DNA of 64,000 bases from Strigamia acuminata (lineage: Eukaryota > Arthropoda > Chilopoda > Geophilomorpha > Linotaeniidae), in assembly GCA_949358305.1 (NCBI GenBank), contig OX442314.1, forward strand, positions 49,918,581 to 49,982,580. Reading direction: 5' to 3'. Numbering within the stretch: the first letter of the stretch is position 1; each line of letters opens with the position of its first letter. A model generated the notes under the pieces. It saw only the letters and a list, made by a program, of their open reading frames with translations, did not search any database and was not told where the DNA came from. Positions 52,901 through 63,881 of the stretch are shown piece by piece. A program made the position numbers and the translations under genes.

Positions 52901-53323
52901 AACACCAAAGTGAACGGCGAAATAGCCGGAACCGCGGAAACTCCGAGGTTGTATCTCGCTGCTCGTTGTATCTCGTTGATTATGGCCTGATTATACCCTA
53001 TGCTATTGAAAATTTTTATTGGAATTTACTCTTTTTATTTAATGCAATATAAAACTTATTCAATGCAAATTGTTGTGCGCCTTGGCACAAATAAATTACA
53101 ACCCGGAAAATTAAATAAAACATTTAATCACAAAAACCCGTTAAAAAAACCTTTAAAGTTGACCATAAATTTCTAAATAAATAATATCTCTATTATAGTG
53201 AATATTATCGACAAAATTCTGGTGGTTTGGTCTATTTTTTTGTGGTTGCTGCAGGAGAGGTCACAGATAACCCACAGATCTTTAACAGAGTCTGAATGAA
53301 TTTATTCCGTCGCTACCAGCTGT
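52901..53323. other. Intergenic, nothing supportable
   Basis: AT-rich; no feature recognised. Confidence 0.5.
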
Positions 53324-53329
53324 TCAAAG

Positions 53330-53735
53330 CATCTCTTGTAATATACTTCTGCTGTTGGCTACCGTTTGTGTCTTTTTATTTGAGAATTGCACTTTAACCT
53401 GGCAAACGTAGGCGATATGCGAGACGCGCGATATTTGAAATTTTCCATTCTTTTTTGGGCTGTGACTAAGTGGGAAAATTTTTTTGCACACACTGCTGCC
53501 TTCATGTGTACCCATAGATAGAAGTCAAGGAGGGTCAGATTACTGCGCTGGCCAATGTGTATACAGGTCCACCCCGGCATATATCAATTACAGCCAAACC
53601 ACTGTTTGAGGTGGGCACGCGAAACAGTAGAAAAGTGTGGTGGCACTCCATCATGCTGGAACCAAAGACGCTGCATTATGTTCATCGGAACAAATGGTCA
53701 AAAAAGTCTTTCAAAGTATTTTGCAGATAGATGGG
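53330..53735 (-). pseudogene. Tc1/mariner-superfamily transposase relic
   Basis: On the minus strand, broken frames give RLWFQHDGVPPHFS, then LTLLDFYLWVHMKAAVC. This is the arthropod DDE pattern WFQxDGAPxH ... SPDLTPLDFxLWGxxK. Stops and frameshifts separate the pieces. Confidence 0.8.
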
Positions 53736-53934
53736 ATATATAAGTAGCACCACTTAGACATGGGAGAAGGATGTAGGGTCCTATCAGGTTATTGCCTATA
53801 ATTCCAGCCCAGACATAATTTACTGAAAACTGCTAGAATGAGGCATATGTCTATACTTTTTGTTACATTTTTTAAAGATGATTAAAGGATAGTTTGAAAC
53901 GTTGATTAGCAGTGAGTACTAGCCACGGTGGCTA

Positions 53935-54290
53935 CGTGATTACGGTGTGCGTGGCAACGGGTGACAGCCTGTGGGAGATAGCGCTGGGCGCGATGGCCAG
54001 CACTGCGGGTTTGCCTCCAATTTTCTTTCAGCAACCGGCTGCATGGGCTGTAGGTGAGTACAGCAGAATGTTATGTGGCTAACCGACCACGTCATCCATG
54101 GGTATCCCTCCCTGTGTATGACTGGTCGGTTGCTGGTGTGGCGTGCCTTCTCGGCACCGCCAACACAGGTGTTGGGAGCCACCGACCCCTAGACAACGGA
54201 TTAAAGGCCAACAACCAACAATCTGGAGTCCCCGTCCCTATCATTTAAGTGAGGTTACGTCCCACCGATGCTATTTAGTCCCCAGGCTGC
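53935..54290 (+). repeat. LTR-like repeat, diverged copy
   Basis: Shares TGACTGGTCGGTTGCTGGTG, CCCCTAGACAACG and ATTAAAGGCCAAC with the repeat at 47826-48376, in the same order. Confidence 0.6.
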
Positions 54291-54329
54291 CATGAAAAAG
54301 CCATAACCCGTTACAACGGTTGCTAAATG

Positions 54330-54425
54330 AAATTCTGTACCCAGCCTTGGGTCTTTCAACACGAAAGCCACACACGACCAAAAAATTAGATCCCAACAAA
54401 ACTATCGCAATAAAGCTATCGGCAA
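54330..54425 (+). pseudogene. Tc1-like transposase scrap
   Basis: CCCAGCCTTGGGTCTTTCA and GATCCCAACAAAACTATCGC match 46148-46215. Too short for more. Confidence 0.6.
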
Positions 54426-54889
54426 GGATAACACAGTGCTGCATGTTTTACATGGTTGCCTTTTTACCTTTTATTCTCTTTTATTCTTTTTTTTTAAATT
54501 AAGTTGAGCAATCCACTTTTGGATCCACACTGGTTCAATGTGTGCCCCGATATCCTTGCTTTTTCAAAGTTTTATTGTACACTTCTATCCCCCTTTTTCA
54601 ATTTATGATTGTGTTTGCCAGGTGTTTATTATGATAATTCTTATACTGACCGATTAATCTCAAGTTTTACTTACATTTCTAATTCATTGTATTGAACTAG
54701 TTTTCTGGAGATAGCTCTCCTGCCAGGAACGTTGCTGTTTTACCTCAGCCACTAGACAACTGGGTTTCCAACTCGATGGAAGAGAGGTCTGCCCCGCGAA
54801 ATCTTTTGGACAGACATCTTCGCATGAATGCGTAGACTCTGATGACTCTGGCTGTTTTCACTTTGAAACCAGCTTTCTCTTGTGTGTGC

Positions 54890-55100
54890 TGCTAGGCACG
54901 CTACACCGGCGTCCAACCCGTCACACACAGAATCTAAGTCCCATGGGTGACCTGGTCAGTCGGGTCGGACGAACATTCTGCTGACTTACTTGTACGACCC
55001 ATGTAGCCGCTCATGGAGGTTGCAGCAGCCACATCTTCCTGCTACTGGGCGTCACAGTGGTAAATGGTGAGAGGAGCAGAGTCAGCAGTTGTCTCTGCTG
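54890..55100 (-). repeat. LTR-like repeat, first half of a split copy
   Basis: CTTACTTGTACGACCCATG, CGCTCATGGAGGTTG and TGGTAAATGGTGAG align to 62560-62660. The remainder of the family consensus appears at 56820-56996, so about 1.7 kb, including the IFT172-like exon and the MULE-like element, lies between the halves. Confidence 0.5.
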
Positions 55101-55289
55101 ATATTTAAGACCGTGTTAGTTTGATCTACTGTAAGCTGATTGGTCAATTGATTGGTGACACATATATGTAAATAATATCCCCATCTGACTGATTGCAATT
55201 ACTTCTCATTGAAGAGCAAAGCTCTCTTCGTGTGCGACTGCGACCATGCTTTACGCAATTCTTCTTGTCATTGTGGCAATGTTTTCGGT

Positions 55290-55497
55290 TCGTGTTATTT
55301 TATTTAGTTGTTTTTTATTTTATTTATTTATTTATTTAGTTGTTTTTTATTTTATTTATTTATTTATTTAGTTGTTTTTTATTTTATTTATTTATTTATT
55401 TAGTTGTTTTTTATTTTATTTATTTATTTATTTAGTTGTTTTTTATTTTATTTATTTATTTAGTTGTTTTTTTATTTTATTGATTTATTTATTTAGT
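55290..55497. repeat. 32-bp T-rich tandem repeat
   Basis: TAGTTG recurs at 55307, 55339, 55371, 55403 and 55435 (32 bp apart) and at 55463 (28 bp). Between them are TTTTTTATTTTATTTATT runs. Confidence 0.9.
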
Positions 55498-55689
55498 GTC
55501 ATTTTTGTCAGCAATTATATAATTTCGGTTTTTCGCAGTGTGGTTTCCTGGAGTGAACGACGGCAGCTATTGAGCGGCTCGCTGGAGCTCTTGAGTGTCT
55601 CATGGCAGCACTCGACCGGCTCGCGGCAGCTCTCCAGCGACTGCCTGAGCAACAACTACCGCCCGAGCAGCAACCACCGGGAGATGAGC

Positions 55690-55796
55690 GGTACGACAAA
55701 AAAGTTATTTGTAACAAATTTGTACAACAAAGTGCAATTACATGTCTCGTGTGGACTTTAGATGGACATTTAGTGTTTGGACTTGCCGATGGAAAA
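55690..55796 (+). pseudogene. Exon resembling intraflagellar transport protein IFT172
   Basis: The frame DKKVICNKFVQQSAITCL followed by VFGLADGK resembles the early WD40-repeat region of IFT172, a ciliary transport protein, as I know that family. It ends at a donor-like AAA|gtaaat. Upstream, the frame continues into unrelated Leu/Gln/Pro-rich sequence with no clear acceptor. No neighbouring IFT172 exons are visible within several kb. It is either an isolated exon of a gene with long introns or a fragment captured among repeats. Confidence 0.55.
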
Positions 55797-55826
55797 GTAA
55801 ATAATAAGAATAAAAATAAAAATAAC

Positions 55827-56748
55827 CGGGTAGGGTCATTTCCTCGAATCCCGTTTCCTCGAATTCTTTTTTTTTTGCGTTTTTTGAAATCTGCGAAAAC
55901 GGGGCTCGTTTCATCGAATTATAAATAATGCGGTACGTTTCATCGAATTTTCGGCATGCTATGTACGTCGTCGATACGTGCGTTCTAGGCTGTCAGACGT
56001 GCGTTCTACGGGCAATTGTTGTATATATAACACTGCAGTAAATCATTTCTAATTCAGTTTGCTACAGACGCCCAACAATTTCTACTAATAACAATGGCCA
56101 TCGAAATGGGTGAGACAATCCGAAGAAAACCTGCTCTGTGCTTTCGAGGTTTTGTTTACATCATAGACGTGAAGAAGCCCGATCGCATCTATTGGAAATG
56201 CGAAAATTATTATAAGCCTTGTGGCGGACGAATAACCACTAATTCGAATGTATTGCGACCGGAAAGGATTGGTGATCCGACTGCACACACCCACGAAGCC
56301 GATCCCTCGCGTAAGGATGTCATCAGACTGAAGCAAACTCTGAAAAACCGCGCTGTTTTAACGAAGGAGAAGCCTTGCCAGATGATAGAATCCACTTTAG
56401 CCCGTGAGAGTCAGGCTGTGCGCTTGGCTGTGCCTAGTAACCGCGCACTAACACAGACGATTAAGCGATCGAGACGAGGACTACTGCCCAAAGACCCAAA
56501 GAAATTGGCGCATTTGGATTACATGTGGGACTCAATTAGGCCATTCACTGATACGCTTGATATTTACTTGTTTTATTTTTCGGTTTTTGGTAAATTTTCG
56601 GTGTTTAATTTTTTTTTTTTGGAATTTTTTTTTTGGATTTTTTTTTCTTTCTTTGTACCGTTTCATCTAAACTTTTACAAAAACGGTACGTTTCCTCGAA
56701 AAAAAACGGGATTCGAGGAAACGGGATTCGAGGAAATGACCCGACTTC
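55827..56748 (+). mobile_element. MULE-like DNA transposon with a 9-bp target duplication
   Basis: Inverted ends share GGGTCATTTCCTCGAATCCC and the following GTTTCCTCGAAT. They are flanked by AAAAATAAC on both sides (55818-55826 and 56749-56757). A 9-bp duplication and long inverted repeats fit Mutator-like elements. Subterminal GTTTCATCGAATT motifs repeat inside. It carries one FLYWCH gene and no transposase core, so it is non-autonomous. Confidence 0.8.
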
Positions 56749-56756
56749 AAAAATAA
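56094..56756 (+). CDS. FLYWCH zinc-finger protein inside the MULE-like element
   Basis: The ATG at 56094 follows a TATA-like TGTATATATAAC (about 56020). Residues about 15-68 form a FLYWCH finger: F-x-Y ... WKCENYYKPCGGRI ... HTHEAD. A Lys/Arg-rich helical stretch follows (to about residue 150). After that the frame runs into T-rich sequence (Phe-rich) and the terminal repeat, so the last ~60 residues are probably not a real domain. FLYWCH domains accompany MULE transposases, and this looks like the retained N-terminal DNA-binding part. Confidence 0.7.
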   Translation: MAIEMGETIRRKPALCFRGFVYIIDVKKPDRIYWKCENYYKPCGGRITTNSNVLRPERIGDPTAHTHEADPSRKDVIRLKQTLKNRAVLTKEKPCQMIESTLARESQAVRLAVPSNRALTQTIKRSRRGLLPKDPKKLAHLDYMWDSIRPFTDTLDIYLFYFSVFGKFSVFNFFFLEFFFWIFFSFFVPFHLNFYKNGTFPRKKTGFEETGFEEMTRLQK

Positions 56757-56819
56757 CGTCACAGACATTATTTGGTTTTTAGGTGAGAGTTGCTGATATA
56801 AAAACCTAAGGTAGCTCAC

Positions 56820-56996
56820 CCTGGCATGTCTTTACCCTCGGCTCTCTCAGCAACGTCTCTCTATCACCACACCACTCAGCTTCCTCCTCCCTTGCTAGGC
56901 CGGTCCACTTCTGCAATAGGGGGACGACTTGGGGCCACCAGGCGATGTGTAGAGTGATGTAAGGCCACTAGGGTGGCCAAACGATCACAATGTCAG
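56820..56996 (-). repeat. LTR-like repeat, second half of the split copy
   Basis: CACCACACCACTC, CTTGGGGCCACCA and GGCCACTAGGGTGGCC correspond to the end of the family copy at 62840-62970. Confidence 0.5.
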
Positions 56997-57342
56997 TATC
57001 TGATCAACTAGTCTATTTTGACACATAGAAGACATGAGCAGAAAGCATCTTTCTTATCCTATTTGTTTAATATGCAATATAAGTGTAAGAATAACTTTAT
57101 GACATTACTTTATACCTATGTGGAAGTCAGTAGTCCAAATAATTTTGTATTTAGTTTATTTAAAACTAAATTAACATTTACCAAACTTTTAATTGTTTTT
57201 TTGTGCTTACTTTTGTACAATCAGTTTTATTAAATTTAGTTCAAGATTGATCACAAGTAAAAAAAAAATTCGTATATTCTACATTTCGACCGATACCCGG
57301 CAGCTACATAACGTAACGTAATGGCGATCGTTCAAACATCTC

Positions 57343-57369
57343 AACCGATTCTATATTTAAGAATCGGTT
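57343..57369. other. Hairpin enclosing a TATA-like sequence
   Basis: AACCGATTCT and AGAATCGGTT are perfect 10-bp arms around ATATTTA. It lies 29 bp upstream of the ATG at 57398 of a possible small gene. Confidence 0.7.
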
Positions 57370-57397
57370 CGCCTGACACAATTAGTTATAAATTAAA

Positions 57398-57945
57398 ATG
57401 GATTGGAAACATCGAATTGATGGTAAGAAAACCAACGTTATGTAATGATTTGCACATTTTTAATTTTTAATATTTAAAATGACTTTGTTGGGCTGAACAC
57501 ATTCATCAAAGCAAACGACGAGGAGGAACAGGAGCACTGGTCTCTACCATGTGGTCTGAACCTGTTAGGTGGAGTAATAACGTTATTATTACTGACGTTA
57601 TTAATTGCGATTGTAAGTATTGTATTTTTAAATTTTTAAAGTATAATTTATTTCAGTTATTTTGTTGTTAGAATTTATACGAAGCAGCAGCCATAGTTTG
57701 CATTGCCTTACAAATTTTTATCTTTGCGTGTCGAAAACGACGAGGAGGAACAGGAGCACCGGTCTCTACCATGTGGTCTGAACTATTAGGTGGAGTAATA
57801 ACGTTATTACTGACGTTATTAATTGCGATTGTAAGTATTGTATTTTTAAATTTTTAAAGTATAATTTATTTCAGTTATTTTGTTGTTAGAATTTATATGA
57901 AGCAACAGCCATGGCTTGCATTGGCCTTATACTGTAAGGAAAGTT
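57398..57945 (+). CDS. Putative small membrane-protein gene with a tandemly duplicated exon
   Basis: The ATG at 57398 starts a 25-nt exon ending at ATG|gtaaga. A 222-bp tandem duplication follows (57513-57734 and 57735-57930). The cleaner exon, 57672-57830 (ttag|AAT ... ATT|gtaagt, phase 0 at both ends), encodes 53 residues with two hydrophobic segments: YEAAAIVCIALQIFIFAC and LLGGVITLLLTLLIAI, separated by a basic KRRGG. The left copy is frameshifted. A third acceptor at 57890 starts NLYEATAMACIGLIL. Phase from the first exon does not fit, so the full model is uncertain. Confidence 0.4.
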
Positions 57946-58339
57946 TGAGTTATGACTTTTCCACTACACTTATACGTGTATCGGGAGTTTTTATAACGGA
58001 AAAGTCACTGCTGCAAACTGTGTATTACCTGATAAGACTATTTCCTGTGTATGTCTAACGAAAGCTATATATTAAAGAATTCTTTGTTGTGCAAAATAGT
58101 GCAAGCATTGCACCCGCTTATAAATCGAATAATCTGTGTAAAGAATTTTGCTTGAGTAAAAATCTTTTTTTCTGAGCTCCGTTTAAAATTTTAAAATCAG
58201 AAAAAGGAGTTTTGTTTTTATTTATTTAAAAAACTTGAAGGGCTGAATGAAAATGATACTGTGTGTCAGCAGGATGCATTGAAAATAGCAGCAAATTCAC
58301 CATCTGTGTTTTTCCAGATTTAATCAGTGGTTGACAACA

Positions 58340-59300
58340 ATAGTCTTGTTAATGCCACTGTTAACTCAACAGTCTTGTTAATGCCACATTCAAGGAGTAT
58401 TGTGGGCTTACTACACAAAATCATGTAAATGCCACATTCATGGAGGATGCGGACTTACAATACAAATGTTAAAAAATATAAAGAAAATTGTGAAAAGAAA
58501 TTATCAAATGACCAGAGCTCTCTATTGGTTTCACTGACCCAAGTCGTGTACTCAGTTTATCCAGGGGTGACCATGTGGAGGTAGAGAGTTGGATTTTACA
58601 CCCCCGCGAACAAATCAACCATTGTAAAGCAAATCAACCATTGTAAAGTGGGTAGAAAACCACGTTAACAAATTACGTAAACTAATTTAACAAATTTAAA
58701 AATAAAAATTCCAATGTAGGGTAAACAGTTTATTTTTAAAAAAAAGAAAATAGGTTTTGAACATGATAACTGCCAATTTATAAAAGTATAAAATAAAAAA
58801 ATAAAAAATCTGCTAAAAGTAGATTAAATTTTTTTAAAAAAACCTAAAAATAAAACCACGATTTCCTAACGATGTTCATAAGATATTTTTAAATTTCAAA
58901 TTTCAATTTGTAGAAATATTTGTTAAATTTGTGTGTTTGACCTATATTGTAGTGTAACGATGGTGCAACTCTCGTGTAATCATCAAAAAATAAGCCTTTC
59001 AGTCCCTTACACGTTGTCCCAGCAACAATTCACATCGAAATGAGAAAGGTTGTTCTTTTCGAGTCGCTATTAACAATAGCTCGCGCCTTAGTTCTGGAAT
59101 ATTAAAATCGTTACCGTTATCATTTAAAAACTTCAAATATTCGTCGAATAATTTAAATTAAATTAGCAGAACCAGCCAGAAACTCACAAGTCACCGCAAG
59201 CTTCCATCTTGGGATTCAACTTGGATATGGATACGGGCACACAAGCCGATAACAAGGGATATTGCTCAAAAGAGAACAAATCTTTATAATGTACTGACAG
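58340..59300. repeat. Segmental repeat copy C
   Basis: Collinear with copies A and B over the 46-bp units and the TAGAGAGTTGGATTTTACAC and CACAAGCCGATAACAAGG blocks. It ends before the tRNA position; no tRNA or RRM gene follows. Confidence 0.8.
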
Positions 59301-59619
59301 TAAGGTAGCGCAGAGGGGCAATCATCTAATAACTACTGACGAGAAGTGAAATATGAGCGGCCGACATGCAATCATATGAGTTGAATTCGAAACAACCTAT
59401 TAAAGTGTCAGATGTGCAAGTAAAGATTACCAATGTTTGATATTTTCATTTTTTTTTTTACACACTATGGTTTAATAATTTCTCTTCATCTTTTATGATT
59501 TCTTTATCCTCGAGCAAATCCAGTTCAAATTTTTCTGTTTAACTTTACCGTGTAATTTCCACTAATAAAGTTCATTTTCTCGTTTTTATTCAATCCAAAC
59601 TTGTATTTATTTTCCAAAC

Positions 59620-59735
59620 ATCCCTAGACATTTTTTTACAGGCCAATCGAGTTTAAGCCCCACAGTGGCATCTCAATTGTGAGTTATTTGATCAAAAAAT
59701 AAGTATTTAATCAGGTAAATTCCCGGATCGCAACA
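59620..59735 (+). repeat. gypsy-type LTR 3'-end relic
   Basis: CCCTAGACATTT, CGAGTTTAAGCCC, GTGGCATCTCAATTG and CCCGGATCGCAACA in order. Confidence 0.65.
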
Positions 59736-60052
59736 GCCTTGTGTCTTGGGGGCCCTGGGTTCAAGCCCTATTAGAATAGAAGTGTGCATTTATGTGTCTA
59801 AAAATATACACACCAACTCAGGTGACCAAAACAATTTGAACAACTTTTGGGAAACTCAGCAATTTCCGCCATACATGACGATGAGATTACAAAGACGAAA
59901 TTTGTGCGCACCAAATTGGAGAATTTTCTTCCCCTAATTATTTGATTTGGTTTGATGTGTGCGAAACCTAAATAAAATAAAAACACACAATTCCTTAAGT
60001 GGTGACTTATTTCTTTATACAATAAAAGTAAAAACATTTTAGGGTCACCACA

Positions 60053-60183
60053 AGGCAATGTACTAAAAAAAAAAAAAAAAAAAGAAAAAAGAAAAAAAAT
60101 GAAGGTCACCATTAAAATTTTTGATACAGAGGCCCCAGAAAAACCTCAAGCCCAGGGCCGCCGAAAAGCTAGATCCGCCCGTG
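60053..60183. mobile_element. Truncated, inverted relative of the 192-bp hAT MITE
   Basis: In reverse it reads CACGGGCGGATCTAGCTTTT ... CCTGGGCTTGAGG, then GTACATTGCCTTG, matching 623-770. One end is missing. Confidence 0.75.
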
Positions 60184-61727
60184 GATGCGGCCGACCATTC
60201 AGCTTTACGCACGGTCTAATCGTTCTTGTGATTCTTCAACTCTTTTAAAAACCATTCTCCGGTTTCGTTAAAAAGAAAAAAGTGGAATTGCCTATTTGCT
60301 AGTCCTGAATTTGAAGGCACCAGGAGCAGTTTGGACGATATCATTTTTTTTATAGCCAAAAAAACCTTAATTTCTGACCACACCTGTTGCAGATCAGCGA
60401 GGAAAAACTGACTTGAGAAATGTATTTATAGCTGTAGTAATTTAAGTTGTTAATAAATTGTTTTTGCTTTAATGCTTAATTTTTAAGTAGCTAATTGATT
60501 TGCAGTAATTGCCTTCTGTGCACAAAGCAGTTGTTAGCTGCTCATCTTTTGTTTTCTTTTAAGACAGGGTGTTGTGCTGGAGCTATTTACTTTGTTCAAT
60601 TTTCTCATTGGCCACTTCAAATAGGCTTATTATTTGCTGTGCTATCTGCTCATTTGTGCCAATTTAAGTTATCTTTAGCATCAACTGATTTAATGTAAGT
60701 TTTTTTTGTTTACTTCTAAGTTTTTTTAAATGCCCAGGTTTTAATTTGAATGTTGCTAATTGTGTGAATTTGTTGATTATTCTTTCAAAAGGCCATGTAC
60801 TGTGGAAACACATTGGGAACAGCATCTATTGTTTTTCATTTTTATTTTGTATGTTATTTGTTACAAACAATGTGTTGCTTTCACATGCTGGTGAATCTTT
60901 ATTGTTATCGTTAGATTTTCTCAAAACTTTGAAGAGTAAACATCATTTATTTCTTTTTCCTCTGTATTCTTTCCTCTGCTCGCAACAATGAGTGAGTAGA
61001 TCCACAACAATCCTTCCCAAATGTAATTGTCGGAGGGGATCCATGTTTGCCACAATGACGACTGCCTCTTTTAATCTGAGAATTCAACAGTGGCCATCTG
61101 TACTACGCCAGTTAATCATTTCGACTATACGATCTAAAAGCACCTGTTGAGCTGCAACTGAGCTCTTTTCCATCACCGGGGGAAAAATCTTCACACCTGA
61201 CAGAATTTTCATTAAGTCCGAGCCATTTGATTTTTTCCAACCAGAAGTTTGGCAGAAGAATTTTTTTCTAAAGAACTAAAAACATGTTCTAACGTTTTTG
61301 TAAGAGAAGAGTGGTCTCTGACGAGTGGTCTCAAGAGGAGCTTAAGGATTTATGGGCTAATTGGAAGACTTTTTATGATATTCAACTTGTGAGTTGAGGT
61401 TTTAGTTTAGATGAATTTTTAATGAGTTTTTGGGTTTGATTTTGCAGGTCGGAGTATCCACTTAATCAGCGTTCATTCCATGTCCGATCATAAACTCAAG
61501 GTTTTATTAGTCGATTTCGGTTTAATCGTAGGACACTTGCAATGTTATTTGTGGTTAAAAAGTTCCATATTTATCTAATGGGTCCAATTTTGTGATTTTA
61601 CAAACCACAAACCTCTCCTTGGAATTTTAGGGACGGACAGACCTATTGCGGTCATTCCTCCGTTGCTGATGTTGGCAGCTTGTAGTTTTAAGAAGCATTA
61701 AATTTTTCATGCAATTAGAAGGAGTAT
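60184..61727 (+). other. Region with possible unassigned exons
   Basis: At 60564-60696 an acceptor-like TTTTAAG is followed by an open block containing YFVQFSHWPLQIGLLFAVL, hydrophobic, ending at AAT|gtaagt. At 61319-61388 a block with DEWSQEELKDLWANWKTFYD ends at CTT|gtgagt, before a short intron-like stretch ending TTTTGCAG at 61447. I cannot join them or name a family. Confidence 0.3.
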
Positions 61728-61740
61728 TTATTCTGGACGA

Positions 61741-62330
61741 ATGCCCAAAATAGAAAAGAAATGCTTGGACATTGTACCTTTTTTAGTTAAGGGCGTGTAT
61801 TTGCCTGCCACACGCGAGTGGGTGTGCTGCAATGGGTGCCGTGTCATCCATAAGGGACAAGAAGAGTGTGTTCTATTCGACCCCCTTATCTTGAGTCCCG
61901 AAAATACACCATCCGGCTGGAACGTGGAACCAATGCAAATTTTTAAGAAAGCTTCATCCACTATTCACCGAGAGTGTCGAGAAGGTAGATAACAGTACTG
62001 TAGCAGTTAATACACTGTTGGCGCTCCAGGCTCCAGTTGTAAAGACATCGAAAGTATTTGTACAACCACCAGTCATCGCGACCCCGACTGTTATACGACG
62101 CCACCGGAAGCCCCAGTTAAGCCGTTTCCATCCTCGGTCCTTACTATCTGGCCCAAACCCAAGTCTCCTGTGTCTAAACCAAAAATGTTATTGGTCACTC
62201 CTTTTGTACCACCCCTTGGTTTAACCCAGATTGACACCGCCAAAGCGCAAATCTGGCATTATTTGCCAATGGTAACCGAAGCAGCTCGCAACATCAGTCA
62301 GGACCTTGTGACTGCTATGGTCTCTCCCAG
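61741..62330 (+). CDS. Unassigned protein-coding block, interrupted by an LTR-like repeat
   Basis: The frame at 61741-61992 encodes a Cys-containing segment (WVCCNGCRVIHKGQEEC). Frames at 62018-62224 and 62170-62379 continue with Pro/Val-rich and helical text (TEAARNISQDLVTAMVS). After the repeat at 62331-62973, frames resume at 62974-63272 (MKWILDKRQVETFETLHFIW). Several stops and shifts are needed, so this is likely a decayed gene or retroelement. No family is recognised. Confidence 0.3.
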
Positions 62331-62973
62331 TGTAGTCAGGGGACTGAGAACACCTGGTAAGGACGCATACTTCACGTAAAATGACGGAGACTTCCCACAA
62401 TATTGGTTGGTTGGCCTTTATTGCGTTGTCTAGGGGTATGGGGAAACCCGTCACCCGCTGCAGTGGTGCCACGAAGGCACACCGCACCGGCAACCGACCC
62501 GCCACACACTGGGTGGGAACCCAATGCGTGGCGTGGTCGGTTCGATTTAACATTCGTGTCGTACTTACTTACGACCCACGCGTCCACTCATGGAGGCTGT
62601 ACAACGGTGGGAGCCGCCGTACTGAGTATCATCGTGGTGAATGGTGAGGAGTACAGAGTCAAACCGGGACACAGCGTGTCCCTCCCAGATGAACACCTTC
62701 TTCTCTCGGGGAGCTAACCCAGAGCACGTCCCTCTCAGGCCGTGCCAGCGCTACTCTCACACACGACCGTCCTGGTCGGTGTCCGGGCTCTCTCTCTCGT
62801 GTGCAGACACGTCCTTCTCAGTCCGTGTCTCACACTCTACTCATCTCTCCTCACCACACCATCCACTCCCTCCTCCCCGGGCTAGGTCAATTACCCACAG
62901 AGGGGTTGACCTTTGGGGCCGCATTGTGGTGTGTGGCAGTGCCGCAGGTCACCTAGGTGGCCTGGCGGTCACA
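62331..62973 (-). repeat. LTR-like repeat, copy 2 (inverted relative to copy 1)
   Basis: On the minus strand it runs from TGTGACCGCCAGGCC to CCTGACTACA, with AATAAAGGCC inside. It is about 100 bp longer than copy 1 because of extra sequence near 62700-62790 (GTCCTGGTCGGTGTCC). Confidence 0.7.
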
Positions 62974-63471
62974 ACCTCAATGCCAAAAAGGATCCCGCAC
63001 ACCAAGTGCCAATAGTAATAATGAAATGGATTCTCGACAAGCGCCAAGTTGAAACTTTCGAAACGCTCCATTTTATCTGGACCCACATCTTGCTCACAGT
63101 TAATTCAGGAGTTGACCCAGAAATACCCTCTACCGAAAAGGTCCATGAAGCGGACTTTAATTCCAAAGCCAGTCTACTTAAAAGTCACCTTCCCATGAAA
63201 AGCTTGAAACCTAAGCGAACCGGGGCAGCAACTTCCTGTTCCTCGACAGATCGGGCAGCGATCATGAACTGAACACCTTGGAACAAGGTTTAGCTGCACT
63301 CCGAGAGTCCCCTACTCCTGATTCAAATTCGCTCGGAGGTCCATTCCATATTGTGATTTAGGAAAGCGAGGATAAACAATCCAAATAGTCGATGTTTCAG
63401 ATCATGTTAGGTGACGGGATTACCTCAGTCACACCAACTAGAAGTAATCACCGTTCAGAATCTTCAGAGAA

Positions 63472-63600
63472 ATGTGCGCAGATCAGTGCGCGCAAAATTG
63501 TTGCCTTTTTTCCCTCAAGTGACGCAAGCTCTATTCAAGTAGCCTTGCAGTGTTGTGCAGTCAGTTTTCAAGCAGAGAAAATCTATTATTTTTTATGCTG
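63472..63600. repeat. Second copy of the 47565-47690 repeat
   Basis: Shared order of CGCAAAATTGTTGCC, GTGCAGTCAGTTTTCAAGCA and GAGAAAATCTATTATT. Confidence 0.7.
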
Positions 63601-63881
63601 ATGTTGTACTACTAGAAAAAGACTCAAGTACCAAGAACCAGTTTCGTGCTACAAAACTGGATGGACTCCACGGAATGATGAAATGACATCATTGAATATC
63701 AAATGATAAAATTCAACCTGGATCTTGGAACTATTTTTTACCTAGCAACAGTTGTTTACAATATTTCTTCACAAGCCTAATTACTCCCAAAACTGTTCTA
63801 TTACCATAGAAAGAGTTTAATGTTTGATTTATTTTATTCTGCCCATTCATGGCATAAAAACATTTTTGTTTGGTTTTGCAG

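Noticed and set aside
56585-56756. Phe-rich C terminus of the FLYWCH protein as a membrane anchor
   Set aside because: It is translated from T-runs and the terminal inverted repeat, so it is probably not a real domain.
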